A DNA stretch of 64,000 bases from Rheum nobile (GCA_027886185.1 WOAB01000760.1:3162001-3226000); one strand, 5' to 3'. Positions 37,650-49,461 are shown, numbered from the stretch's first letter. Notes: generated from the sequence alone by a model not told the origin. Program-made: numbers and translations.

Positions 37650-38060
37650 TAAAAATGATTTATGCCTAGAAAATGTGAGAATAATGCACATTCAAAATAT
37701 AATTTGTGCACTTCTGAAAATTTTAATGTTATATATTTTATTCAAAATACAAACAAAAATTTATGTACATACAAGCAAAAAATTATATTTTTTTAAAACT
37801 CATATTTTTTTAAAACTCATACACATACAAATAGAAACTTATACACCTTGGAGTGGTGTGTAAGTTTTTGCTTGAATCTGTATAAGTTTTTTATTGTATG
37901 TGCTCAAATTTATGAATTATATAAATTGTTTCGCTTGTATGTGCATGAACTCTAATAAAACATAAATTTTGTCTATATGTATATGAGTTTGTCTATTATT
38001 TCATAAATTTTTATTTATATGTATATTTTTTTTATATTCTCACTAGAGAAATCATTTTCA
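37650..38060. mobile_element. Short inverted-repeat element, probable family A derivative
   Basis: The left side has AAAAATGATTTATGCC then AGAAAATGTGAGAATAATGC. The complement of the right side is GAAAATGATTTCTCTAGTGA followed by GAATATA. Both resemble the family A terminus GGAAAAGCATCAAATGAGAA. The interior carries ATGCACATTC and GTACATACAAGCAAAAA words on the left, and TTTTTGCTTGAATCTGTATA and CTTGTATGTGCATGAA on the right, the same vocabulary as copy 2 at 21680-23367. It lacks the 93-bp motif and a clear target duplication, so it is truncated or only related. Confidence 0.45.
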
Positions 38061-38164
38061 AATCCCTTCCCATTACACAATGATATTGTTGTTAGTATTT
38101 TAACATTTTCAAGCGTACACTTCCATTATTTTACAACGTCTTGTTTCATATACGTGACCGGCTT

Positions 38165-38302
38165 CATGTTTCAAATCAATTTCTATCTAGTCATTTTGTA
38201 ATTAGAGTTTCATGTTTCAAATCAATTTCTATCTAGTCATTTTGTAATTAGAGTTTCATGTTTCAAATCAATTTCTATCTAGTCATTTTGTAATTAGAGT
38301 TT
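38165..38302. repeat. 46-bp tandem repeat, 3 copies
   Basis: CATGTTTCAAATCAATTTCT begins units at 38165, 38211 and 38257, each ending GTAATTAGAGTTT. The copies are identical by eye, so the amplification is recent. Confidence 0.95.
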
Positions 38303-39799
38303 CTTATAAATGTGTGTTATTATTAGTACCAAGTAAAAGCTTTCTAGTTCGTGTCAAGCCTTTAATTTCAAACATAACTGATAAATAAGATACTTTATGA
38401 TCAAACGTCCGATTCATTATTCTAGTTGTAATAGCTTAGCTAGTGTCGAAATGTATTCACACGATGTAACTACGTAAAACAAATAATTTGGATATATTGG
38501 ACGCATATATTAAGATATTAAATGTCATTTTTTTTATATTAGGAAATGAATTAGGGAGATTCTATATATTTATTGAGAGGTAGGTTGTCCTATCGTATTC
38601 CGAAGAATGAGATCATGTGAAATGACTCAGAGAAAACAAGAGAATTGAAGGAAACATAATATATCCATGGAAGATGAATATTGGAGAAGAAATCTTATTT
38701 AGCATGTAGGTCAACTCATTTAGTTACAACACAAGGAGCTAAAACAATATATACAAGTCCGGTCTATCATAACCACTAATGTGAACCCGGTTTAATATAT
38801 AACAACCAGTCTAACCTACACACAGCTCCAAAAATATTTGGAATGATTGCGGGATTGAGGAATTAGAATTTGTGATAAAGGTTTACAATAAACTCAGTCA
38901 TAACATTAATTTTCTGAAAAATACGACAATTGATAAAGAGTTCTTTAAAATATCTGAAACAATAATTTCAATTTTCCGACGGTTTCAAATGTCATTAATG
39001 GAATTTACCGGGCCAAAGGTTCTTGTATACAGTCTCAATATCAGAGATAACATGTTGGAGAGCTTGAAATCAATTTTGTTGAATTATCTCTTAAAATATA
39101 TCAAAAAAAAATGATTCCTTAAAATATTAAATGTTGTTGGTGGTCGCGCGCAATATTGCTAATTTTGCAACCACGTACTGATTAGAATTTCTTAAATTCT
39201 CAAGTTCGATCTGTATTAAAGTAATTCAGTTCGGATTAGCTAGAATCAAAATATTTTGGACTAATGCCTTTGGAGTACTGATTAGAATTTCTTAAATTCT
39301 TAATTCGAATTAAATCAGTTATTTTGCACCCAAAAAGCGACATAAAGATCTGCTTGTATATCAAGAGAAGTATATAAAGATTTGTTATGTTCTCATTAAT
39401 TTATATGTATTTGCTTTTACCACATTTTTTATTTGCTTGATTTGCGCTATATATTTTCTTGTTTTTATGTTGAACGTTATGTTTCTTTTGTTCTTTAATT
39501 TGTATTAGGATGGGGATCATGGGATGCTTTAGAAGGAAACACTGTATTGCGGATGACACTTTTTTTTTGGCTTTAGAATGTAGATGGACAATCTTCTATT
39601 CTACAAAAGTAGAAAGTTTAGTTTACAATACGAAATACATAATTAAGAGGTCCCCTTCCTCCTTTCTCTGTATTTCCCTCATTCATACATGTAATATAAT
39701 GGTTTATAAGTATATAACACATCTTGATTAATTGATTCTAAGGAATAAAAAGCACATTATTAATCGATCCAAATCTAAATAACATACATCCCGGGTTCT
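38303..39799. other. Intergenic, nothing recognised
   Basis: AT-rich. GATTAGAATTTCTTAAATTC recurs at about 39180 and 39279. No coding content is supported. Confidence 0.5.
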
Positions 39800-39807
39800 T
39801 TTTAAAC

Positions 39808-40754
39808 GGGATATTAAATGCACCCCCAATTTTTTGTTATTCTCACCCTGTATATGTATATGATTATGTATTAGTAAGGCCATATGCCACGTATGCGCAT
39901 TACGTATGCGTATGCGGTATGCGTATGTATGTGCATTGCTATGATAAGATTTTAAGAAATTGAAACTTGTTACAAGCTACTAACATAACATACAAAACCT
40001 TTATTAAACATACAACAATCTATCAAGCTATCTATATTATGTTAACCTATGTAACTAATCTTATCATAAAATTGTGTAACAATATAACCATTACTAAACT
40101 TACCTAAAAATATTAATGAAATTTTTAAGTGGTGATCTTGTTACAAGTTACAATATAAGTAACATACTAAAAATTCATAAATATGTAACAATCTATGAAA
40201 CGATCTATATTATATGTAATCTGAGTAATTAAATTTATCATAAAGTTATGTAATAGTATAAACATATCAAACTTATCTCATTCGAATTAAAAAATCCAAA
40301 ATAATCATTATCACTAGGGTTCATGCATAGTGGCATACTGGCATAGTGGCATGTATGATGAATACATTTTTTGAAATTTTTTGATATGTATAATTAATGC
40401 GTATATATATATATTTAGCAAGACAACACAACAGTAAAAACATTCATAATTTTTTACGTTTAGTTATTTACGCATTTATATTTATTGTGCATGTATGTTT
40501 AACGTTCAACATTCATATATCTACGCATGTGCAATACGTATACATACGTATACGCATGCACATTGCGCATACATATGTATACGCGTGCGCATGCATATGC
40601 CTTACTAATGCATATACATTCGCATACGCTTTCCGCAAACATATATTTTTCCTGTTTTTTGAAGAAGAAAAAATAGAATTTCATATCATACGCATTCCAT
40701 ATACATATATTGGGTGAGAATAACAAAAAGTTGTGGGTGCATTTAACAACACCC
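39808..40754. mobile_element. Inverted-repeat element, family B copy 2, 947 bp
   Basis: The left end is GGGATATTAAATGCACCC; the complement of the right end is GGGTGTTGTTAAATGCACCC. Both are followed by AATTTTTTGTTATTCTCACCC-type sequence. A perfect 8-bp duplication TTTTAAAC flanks it (39800-39807, 40755-40762), compatible with hAT. Inside each end lie blocks of ATGCGTATGCG/TACGCATGCACATTGCGC words in mirrored orientation. A central AT-rich part (39950-40290) contains its own inverted segments (TACTAACATAACATACAAAA and TAAGTAACATACTAAAAATT types). No ORF of note. Confidence 0.75.
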
Positions 40755-40762
40755 TTTTAAAC

Positions 40763-41417
40763 AATTAAAACAAATATTATATTTAATTCGTTAATGGAAC
40801 ATATTTTATATATATGCACCTCTTTAACCAAAAAGAAAAGAAAATAAATCGTTGCACCCTTAGTTAGGAACTAGCATATGTCCCCGTGCCTTGCACGAGT
40901 CTGGTTAATAAAATTCAAAATTATAAAAAATTAAATATTTATGAGCTTAATCTCTTGAGCGTTGATAAGGAATTTTATAGAAATAACTGAATAAGAAAAC
41001 ATATAAATTAAATTTAAGTAATAAGAACAATTAATTATGTATAAATATTTTTAACATATATTACCATTGTTGCGTCGTGAATCATAATTGACCAATTATA
41101 TTTTTAATTGCATGTCATCAATTTATATATATTTAAGTATTCAAATTACCAGAACATTACGTTTTTAGGTATATAATTTTGAAAAACGTACTTTTTACAT
41201 GGTTAAAACGTATATTTTAATTTGACTATATACATTAATTTATAACTACTTTTAATGTATTAAAATTTTTGTATTACACACATATATATTATAAATAATT
41301 TTAATTACAAATAAGAAGTAACGTAACTAATAAGGTAAAGTAAATATTATGAATAATTTTAATTACAAATAAGAAGAAACTAATAAGGTAAAAAGATATC
41401 AATAATTTTTGAGATGA
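40763..41417. other. Intergenic AT-rich stretch
   Basis: Contains GTCCCCGTGCCTTGCACGAG at about 40881, a phrase often seen at the edge of plant dispersed repeats; no element could be delimited. The gypsy insertion follows. Confidence 0.4.
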
Positions 41418-41422
41418 TAATA

Positions 41423-41597
41423 TGTTATATCCCAATCAATACAACAGTGAAATGAGAAAAAAGAAGAAGAGATAGACAGAAGGGGTAAAAGGAGAGAGAG
41501 AGAGAGAGAGATAGGTTGTTAGGAAATGAATTCTGTTATTCCATAACCTCCACTTGCTACAGGAATGAGCTACTTATAGCTCTTACAGAATATGACA
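41423..41597 (-). repeat. Gypsy 3' LTR (175 bp)
   Basis: Starts TGTTATATCCC and ends AATATGACA on the plus strand. Its (GA)n tract has only about nine units (41490-41509). Outside the tract it differs from the other LTR at about five or six positions in ~150. Confidence 0.93.
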
Positions 41598-41612
41598 TTG
41601 CACCCCTCCAAA
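41598..41612 (-). other. Gypsy polypurine tract
   Basis: On the minus strand the purine-rich CTTTGGAGGGGTGCAA lies just inside the 3' LTR, the place where plus-strand DNA synthesis is primed. Confidence 0.6.
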
Positions 41613-41639
41613 GAATCTTGTCTTCAAGATTGTGATACA

Positions 41640-42470
41640 AAATTAGGAAATTGATGAATAAGGTGACCTGCAATCTCTCAAGTCGCTTTTGACTCATTCA
41701 AATTAGCCCACTGCACCAACCATTCTGTGACAGGATCTCCAGTGGCAAGGTAAGTCACTCGAGAATCTAAGATCTTCAAGGGTTGGACAAGACACTCGTC
41801 AGAGTCAGTGATCAAGGGTGGCACAACCTGAGGTAACACAGCAGGTCCAACACACCTTTTCAATTGAGAGATATGAAAGACCAGATGAATGCGCGAAGAA
41901 GCTGGCAAATCCAGCTTAAAAGCAACAGAGCCAACGCGAGCTATGACTTGATAAGGGCCATAAAATTTGGAGCATAACTTTAAGCAGCGACGAATGGCCA
42001 CTGAGCTTTGTCGATACGACTAAAGCTTCAAGAAAACCCAATTCCCAACTTGAAACTCCCGTTATGTTCTGCGTGCATCAGTAAACTGCTTCATTCGAGC
42101 ATGTGTTCTCTGTAAATTCCGATGTAATTGAGAGAGGGTAAACTCTCTTTCTCTTAGCCAATCCCCTACAGAAGCTGTAGAAATAGAAGAAGGGTCTACC
42201 CCCAATTGAGGTGGCACAACCTGAGGTAACACAACAGGTCTAACATGCCTTTTCAATTGAGAGATATGAAAGACCGGATGAATGCGCGAAGAAGCTGGCA
42301 AATCCAGCTTATAAGCAACAGAGCCAACACGAGCTATGACTTGATAAGGGCCATAAAATTTGGAGCACAACTTTAAGCACCGACGAATGGCCACTGAGCT
42401 TTGTCGATACGACTGAAGCTTCAAGAAAACCCAATTCCCAACTTGAAACTCTCGTTCTGTTCTGCGTGCA
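41640..42470 (-). pseudogene. Gypsy integrase C-terminus and chromodomain with tandem duplication
   Basis: On the minus strand the integrase tail (VGNWVFLKLQSYRQSS, GPYQVIARVGSVAYKLDLP, IHPVFHISQLKRHV) is followed by a chromodomain-like end (PLKILDSRV, EWLVQWANLNESKATWE). The block from the integrase tail to VLPQVVPP is present twice, at 42603-42210 and 42209-41817 (394 and 393 bp). The copies join at GAGGTGGC. The second copy has a TAA at 42062-42064 (ARRT-stop-REFQ) and TAA-type breaks near 42020. A one-base insertion near 42562 shifts the frame at the integrase junction. Confidence 0.85.
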
Positions 42471-43283
42471 TCAGTAAACTGCTTCATTCGAGCATGTGCT
42501 CTCTGTAAATTCTGCTGTAATTGAGAGAGGGTAAACTCCCTTTCTCTTAGCCAATCCCCTACGAGAAGCTGTAGAAATAAAAGAAGGGTCTACCCCCAAT
42601 TGAGGTGGCTTATAACCGTATAAAGCCTCAAAAGAAGTTACTTTGAGTGTTGTGTGATAATTTGTATTATACCACCATTCAGCCAACGATAACCACTTCG
42701 CCCACTGCTTTGGCTTGTCAAATGTCATAGCTCTAAGAAAATTTTCAAGACATTGATTTACCCTTTCGGTCTGACCATCCGATTGGGGAAGATATGCTGA
42801 GGTAAAATGTAACTTGGTACCCAAAGCAGTGAATAATTCCTTCCAAAAGTGACTGAGGAAAACCTTATCACGATCAGTCACTATAGTCATGGGCAAGCCA
42901 TGTAGCTTGAAGACTGAAGCCATGAACAACTGAGCCACTTTAGCAGCCGTGAAATGATGAGTAAGTGGAAGAAAATGAGCATACTTAGTCATTCTATCCA
43001 CAACCACTAATATAGTATCGAAGGAAGCAGACTTAGGCAAACCTTCAATAAAATCCATGCTAATATCTGACCAAGCAGAATGTGGAATTGGAAGTGGTTG
43101 TAAAAGACCAGGACAGAGAATGTGCTCAGCCTTGTTTCGTTGACAGTTATCACAACACTTCACAAATTCTTCAACCATAGCTTTCATACCCTGTCAATAA
43201 AACAATGACTTTAGTCTCTGGTAAGTACCCTGCATACCAGAATGACCTCCGATAGGGGATTCATGCAATGTAGCAATTAAACG
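42471..43283 (-). pseudogene. Gypsy integrase
   Basis: Zinc-binding end (CCDNCQRNKAEH) and DDE core (FIEGLPKSASFDTILVVVD, MTIVTDRDKVFLSHFWKELF, YLPQSDGQTERVNQCLENF), read from 43187 downward; the catalytic D, D and E are visible. Upstream, in the same frame, the link from RNase H reads through LIATLHESPIGGHSGMQGTY but has in-frame stops at 43284-43286 and near 43194. The latter is TGA where FYW is expected, a G-to-A change. Confidence 0.9.
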
Positions 43284-44690
43284 TTACTGCAGAGGGATAT
43301 CCTGACCAATATAAATCCTATTCCTGAACCTCAACACACCCTGCAACACTTTGTAGTCTTCAGAAGGTGCCACTGTAACTGAAGACAACAATTGCAAAGC
43401 TACATAATCATTGGTATAATTGTCAATGACTTCCTTCATCCAAGCAGGAGTTACTGTAGAAATGGCTTGCATTGAGCCATGTTCCAACTCATTCCTACGA
43501 GATAAGGCATCAACTACTTTGTTCTCAAATCCTTTCTTGTAACTAAAATAATAGGAAAGGCCTAATAGCTTGCGAATGGCCTTCCTCTGGAGGTGAGTGG
43601 TGAGCTTCTGATCAAGCAAATGCCTCAAGGATTGATGATCAGTTTTGATGAAAAAATGTGCAGGTTCTAAATAGTGCCTCCACTTGTCAATAGCTAACAA
43701 GATTGCTAACAACTCCTTCTCATAAGTGGAAAGAAGGAGATGTGTTCCTTGTAGAGCTTGACTAATATAAGCCAAAGGTCTGCCGTTTTGCATCAAGACA
43801 GCCCCAACACCTGTATCACAAGCGTCTGTTTCCAGCACAAAAGGCACAGAAAAATCTGGTAACTGAAGGATAGGTGCAGAAGTCATAATTTTCTTCAACT
43901 TGTCAAAAGCACCCTGAGCTACAAGACTCCAGTGAAACTTATCCTGCTTCAGTAAGTCAGTGAGAGGTCGAGCAACAATACCATACCCTCTAATGAATCT
44001 TTTGTAATAGCCTGTCAAACCCAAAAAGCCTCTCAACCCTTTAACAGACTTAGGAACTGGCCATGCTACCATAGCCTCAATCTTGGCTAGATCTGTAGCC
44101 ACCCCCTGACCTGATATAAAATGGCCAAGATACTCTACTTTGGATTGAGCAAAGGCACATTTAGATTGCTTGGCATAGAGTTGATGATCCCTGAGCAATT
44201 GTAACATAATCTGCATATGTTGAACATGCTGAATCAGAGAAGCACTGTAGACCAAAATGTCATCAAAAAATACCAAGACAAACTTCCTAAGATAATCCCC
44301 AAACATAGTATTCATAAGGGCTTGAAAGGTTGCTGGCGCATTTGTAAGACCAAATGGCATCACTTTAAACTCATAATGCCCATGATGAGTTCTAAAGGCA
44401 GTCTTAGGAATATCATGTTCAGCCACACAAACTTGATGGTACCCTGCACGCAAATCCAGCTTGGAAAACCAAGAATCCCCATGGAGTTCATCCAAAAGCT
44501 TTTCAATGTGAGGTATAGGAAACTTGTCCTTTACAGTAGCATCATTAAGCTTCCTATAATCCACACAAAATCTCCAAGAGTCGTCCTTCTTCTTCACTAA
44601 CAATGTGGGAGAAGCAAAGGGGCTTTGACTTGGCCTAATAATGGTTGTAGAAAGCATTTTTTGAACCTGTTTTTCTATCTCAGTTTTCTA
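43284..44690 (-). pseudogene. Gypsy reverse transcriptase and RNase H
   Basis: RT motifs in order: FASPTLLVKKKDDSWRFCVD, SKLDLRAGYHQV, FKVMPFGLTNAPATFQ, VFFDDILVYSAS (catalytic DD), EYLGHFISGQGV. RNase H follows: FVLETDACDTGVGAVLMQ, LSTYEKELLAILLAI, FIKTDHQSLRHLL. A TAG at 44688-44690 replaces the Gln codon in YPYF-Q-KTEIEKQV and separates this part from the upstream region in the same frame. Confidence 0.93.
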
Positions 44691-45236
44691 AAAATAGGGG
44701 TACTTATAAGGTCTCACACATATAGGAGTAGTACTAGACTTAAGTTGAATGTGATGTTCATGTCCTCGCAATGGAGGAAGGCCAGTAGGAGTAGAGAACA
44801 CATCTGCAAACTGAGATAGTAACTGCTGGATTTCTACAGGTTCAGGCTCCAATTTGGTTTCTATGAAGAACAGATGAGCTACCTGAGTTAATAGAAAAGG
44901 AACTTTCTTCTTGAAAAGTTTGTGCAATTTCTGACCAGTCATGCTTTTGAGACTTGCTTCTTCCTTAACACCACACACCTCAATCTGCTTGCCTTCCTTC
45001 ATGAAGGTAATAGTTAACATCTTGAAGTCAAACAAAACTGGACTGAACTCACGCAGCCAATCACCTCCCAACACCAGATCGCACCCACCAAGCTTAAGAA
45101 TTCTTGGACAAAACACAAACTGACTCCCCTGCATCGTCCAAGAAAAGTCCTTACAAACTTGGTGACTATACATCTTATTACCATTTGCCACTGCAACTTC
45201 CATGATTGAAGCTTCCTGAAGCTCGAATCTTGTCTC
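44691..45236 (-). pseudogene. Gypsy protease C-terminal part and protease-RT linker
   Basis: Reads RFELQEASIMEVAVANGNK, then CPRILKLGGCDLVLGGDWLR (end of the retropepsin fold), then the linker to RT ending PICVRPYKYPYF at the TAG stop. It continues in register from the DSGATHSFLD half on the far side of the hAT insertion (45237-45890). Confidence 0.88.
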
Positions 45237-45890
45237 TAAGGATGGGCATCCGGTCCGGACCGGACCGGACACATACGGTCCGGTCCGGACCGGCAGACCG
45301 TAAAAGTTTAAAGGTTCGGACCGTGGACCGGACCGGACCAGACCGATACGGTCCGGTCCACGGTCCGGACCGAAAATACCGGATTGTTTATATTTTGCGT
45401 TTTAATTGGTTGCTTACGGTCAGGATTGGACCGAACCGTAATTAAAATGCAATAAGTATACATATTTAAAATGAAATATTGAAATGGGTGATTGTTCAGC
45501 AAAAAGTACACAGATTTATACATTACAAAATGGAAGATTGTTCAACAACTTGCAAGATTAAAAAATCCTCAATAATATATAACTATATATTATATAAGGG
45601 TCAATCATACGTAAATATTTATATTTTAAAAAAAGTCGATGCATATCAGTATATCACAATAACAACTTGTAGAAAAAATGTAAGCTCTTCACAACAACTT
45701 AGGGTTAATGGTTAAATACTTGAAGTGCTGAACGCAGCTATTGAGTTTTCAAATTTTTTTATTTACGGTCCGACCGGTTTGGACCGTAAAAATTACGGTC
45801 TGGACCGGGACCGGACCGTAAACCGAAAATGGTAAATTTCCGGACCGTGGACCGGACCGTTACGGTCCGGTCTATTTTTGCCCATCCTTA
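45237..45890. mobile_element. Non-autonomous hAT element, 654 bp, inside the gypsy protease
   Basis: Terminal inverted repeats TAAGGATGGGCA and TGCCCATCCTTA are perfect over 12 bp. The flanking 8-bp duplications are CTTGTCTC (45229-45236) and GTTGTCTC (45891-45898), 7 of 8 identical, the size expected for hAT. Subterminal regions are crowded with CGGTCCGGACCGG-type palindromic words (45251-45370 and 45765-45875), the usual binding-site clusters of hAT elements. The AT-rich centre has no transposase. The element splits the gypsy protease between LVDSGATHSFLDPRVAKE and RFELQEAS. Confidence 0.93.
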
Positions 45891-47353
45891 GTTGTCTCCT
45901 TTGCAACCCTCGGGTCCAGGAAACTATGAGTAGCACCACTGTCAACCAGAATGGTGATGCCTCTGCCACCCACAGTGCCTTTAATCTTAATTGTAGTCAA
46001 AGGGCTACTTCCAGTTAAAGCATGAACATAGACCTCCAGACAATCATCCTCCAATAACAACTCATGCTCCTCCATATGAACATCTACCTCCTTCACCTCA
46101 TCAGCACTGGCCTCCTCCATTTGAGCAGCTAAAAGACTGTGCAAAGTTGGAGTCTTACATCTGTGTCCAACGAAATATTTCTCTCCACATTTGTAACATA
46201 AGCTAGCAGCTCTCCTACTTTCTCTGGAATCACTACTAACAATATTTGAACCAGTCTTGGACACAGATTGAGAGTTATAAGATGCAAAACCAGTAGGTGA
46301 TGATCTTGGAAAAGGTTTGCTATTAAGATTGGCAGGCTTGGTAGGAAAGAAAGATGAAGTAGGTTTCCAAGGGGGCTTACTGAGTTTCACAATTGTCTGA
46401 ATAGCATTCTGGTGAAGTCTAGCTTGTTCAAACACCATGGCTAGGGAGTTTGGTCTACTCAGTTTAACTATGGACTTGATTTCTGCCTTCAAGCCACTTA
46501 TATAGCTCGACACAAAAAAGGATTCAGGTAAAAGGGGATTACAAGACAACATATACGAGTGAAGTTCTTCAAACTTTTCGTTGTATGCCTCTAGACTGTC
46601 CAATTGCTCTAACTTGTTAAACTCCTCGATGACATCTGATCCTTGCATTTCCCCAAAACGACTACAAACTGCTTCCTTGAACTCATCCCAGGAAATATCT
46701 GCTCTGTGAATCAAGAAACCCTGTAACCAAACATCATCTCTACCCACAACATACATCGCAACCACTTCAACCATCTGATTCGCAGGAATATCAAAAGTAC
46801 CAAAGTATCTTTCACACTTTCGGATCCAACTACGGGGATTACTACCATCAAAACTGGGAAAATCAAGCTTAGGAAACTGATAGTTACCTCCTCTGGTCTC
46901 AGTACCAGCAGAAAAATTGCGATCACCTTGAATTGCTGATGAACTATGGACTCCATTTCCAGGATTTATTGTTTCCCTTCCACGATCTGCATAAACTGGC
47001 CTCGGAATCCGATTCCCTTTGCTAGGAACTCCAAGAACACTTGGTGGCGTTGTAAGATTCACTGTTGAACTCCCAATTGAATGAGATTTCTCCTTCGACA
47101 AGAACGATCTCATCATCTCTGCCAATTGCTCAAGCCTTTTCTCTGAATTCTTGTCCAAATCTTTGATCGATTGCGTGTGTTCCTCCAGTACAAGCTTGGT
47201 TTCCGCTTGCTCTTTCTTCGCGCTATCCACGAAAACTTGCGTGTTCGTCATGAATTCACGGCTCATCACCATGAATTGTTGCAACTCCTGGAGTTGTGTC
47301 TCGTTTCGCCGAAGACTTTCTTCCATGGTCTTCAACCTTGTTTCGTCCGCCAT
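45891..47353 (-). pseudogene. Gypsy gag and N-terminal protease half
   Basis: Translation from ATG 47353 (minus), 12 bases inside the primer site, gives MADETRLKTMEESLRRNETQ and a coiled N-terminal region. A retrotransposon gag domain follows (FPKLDFPSFDGSNPRSWIRK, WDEFKEAVCSRFGEM, FNKLEQLDSLEAYNEKFEEL). Next is a single degenerate zinc knuckle, CYKCGEKYFVGHRC, with C-x2-C-x6-H-x1-C spacing. It ends in the retropepsin active site ILVDSGATHSFLD, a few codons before the hAT insertion. This stretch has no stop. Confidence 0.88.
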
Positions 47354-47364
47354 GATCGATGCTT

Positions 47365-47376
47365 GCTCTGATACCA
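47365..47376 (-). other. Gypsy primer binding site, initiator-Met tRNA
   Basis: On the minus strand TGGTATCAGAGC directly follows the 5' LTR after a few bases. It is complementary to the 3' end of plant initiator methionine tRNA. Confidence 0.9.
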
Positions 47377-47380
47377 ATCT

Positions 47381-47633
<253 letters not shown>

Positions 47634-47638
47634 TAATA

Positions 47639-49269
47639 TCTGTATAATTAAGGTAAGTTATTTTAAGTAAAAAAAATAGATAAGAAATAGAATAAGTAGA
47701 TATCAAAATTAGAGAGGGATAAAATTATAATTGTACATTGAGATTTGTCTACGTGACATAGCTCACGGGCTGACATATAGGAGATATAATTAGGGCATTA
47801 GTATAGTATATAGATAGATATAGATATAGATATAGATAAATAGCTGGCAACAGGGCGGGTTGGGGACGAGGCCCCATCCCCTTTTAGCATATACTAATCC
47901 CCATCCTCATCCTCATTCCCCATCGAATAATAAATATTGTTTCTGTCCCCATTCCCGTCGGGTTCCCATCCCATCAGGATTCACCATCTCCTTTTGTTTT
48001 TCCCACTTATGATCCCCATGAGTTTTTTCTGTATAATCCACATTAATTTCCCGTATATTTTATACTGGACTTCATATTTATCTTATATGTCATTGATGCA
48101 AAACCTTGTTTTAGAATTTTTTTATAGATATTATTTATTTGAGATTTTTTAAACAATTTCTTTTTGGTCAGATGGCAACAATTTAATAAAAAAGAACTCT
48201 TGAATACGAAGTATATAGGTTAGAAAGACAGTTAATTAATTACTCAACAACAAGAAATTTGGCCCATCAAATAAGAGACAACCTAGAATACAATGTCTCT
48301 TGCTTCAATTACCGTTTTCTAAATGTGAAATATTTCTTTTCTACAGAAAACAATTAAGCCCTGCAACGAGAATGGGAATCGAATTCCTAACCTACGGGTC
48401 ACGGATGTTATCTTTATCAATTACGCTAACTAACAAGGCTTGACTGAAATGTCAAATCCTGCTTGGATTACTTATACAGTTATACAGGTGGAATTGGATG
48501 AGTCTAAGATAAGAAAATTTTCAGGTTATTATAAGATTACACTCAAGGGGCGTTATGAACTTATGATATAGGAATTGCGTTCATTTTTTATGGTTCTGAA
48601 CTTTTTTATGATATTTTTCCCTTCACAAAAAAACCATAAATGACGGTTCACACAGTTTCAAAACCAAAAAGGTATACGAAATTATGATGATTAATTTAAT
48701 TTGGAATATGATTTCAGCCCACTTTTAATTCTTTAGTTTTCTTTCGTTAATCTTAAGATTGTTTAGTTGTCATTACGTACCTCAGCTAAAATTAACTCCT
48801 TTTTGGTGAAAAAAAAAAGAGTTCCTTGTTTGTTTCTCGCTATACGATCGAGTTCAAATTATCAATTAGCTGTGCCTACGAGTACAACATTATTAATTAT
48901 ATTCATCGATCATTTTACAATCCGTTTAAATTCCAATATAATATATTAATTGTATTATTTTATATTAAATAATTAATATCTAACAACTTAATTAGGAAAG
49001 ATATATAATATTCTCAATAATTAAAAAACATGAGTAAAATAATCCCTGCTTAGGAAAGTATCGGGACCCACAATTTCTTAAATTAATTTATAATGTAACG
49101 GTGATCTTTATCAAAAGAATCTAGGAGTTGTAGGTTTGGACCAACCAAATCTAGCTTGTAGTATACGAAAGAAGGCTTCCCCCTAATACTTTTGAATTAC
49201 ACAGTGATCAGATCTCTCAATTTGAATTCTTATATATCGCATCCATCCTTAATTTACTCGACCGATTTA
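47639..49269. other. Intergenic stretch with short repeats
   Basis: Contains a (GATATA)n run at 47811-47838, a CCCCATCC-rich stretch at 47860-48000 that resembles hAT-like subterminal sequence but cannot be delimited, and the SINE-like region listed separately. No gene is recognised. Confidence 0.45.
48165..48445 (-). mobile_element. SINE-like sequence (tRNA-derived promoter remnant)
   Basis: On the minus strand TTAGCGTAATTGATAAAG resembles a polymerase III A box and GGAATTCGATTCCC a B box. They are spaced like the tRNA-related head of plant SINEs and followed by a ~230-bp body ending in a T/A-rich tail near 48165. The 5' end near 48445 and target duplications are not established. Chance resemblance is possible. 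Confidence 0.35.
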
Positions 49270-49461
49270 GGGCTCGTTCGGTGAGGATGGAATTGAAGGA
49301 GTTGAAGTTTAACTTTTGCTTCAATTTCAACTTCAACCATCACTTAAACTCGATTTTTGTTTAATGTCCCTCTCCCACATTACCCATTTTCTTCAACTTT
49401 AACCCCAACTTCAACTTCAACCCCTCCTTCAACCTCCATTTCAACCCAATCGAACGGAGCC
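49270..49461. mobile_element. Tourist-like MITE, 192 bp
   Basis: Ends GGGCTCGTTCGGTGAGG and (complement of the right end) GGCTCCGTTCGATTGGG. TTA is duplicated at 49267-49269 and 49462-49464, typical of PIF/Harbinger MITEs. The interior is a palindrome-like run of CTTCAACTTCAAC words and their complement. Confidence 0.85.
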
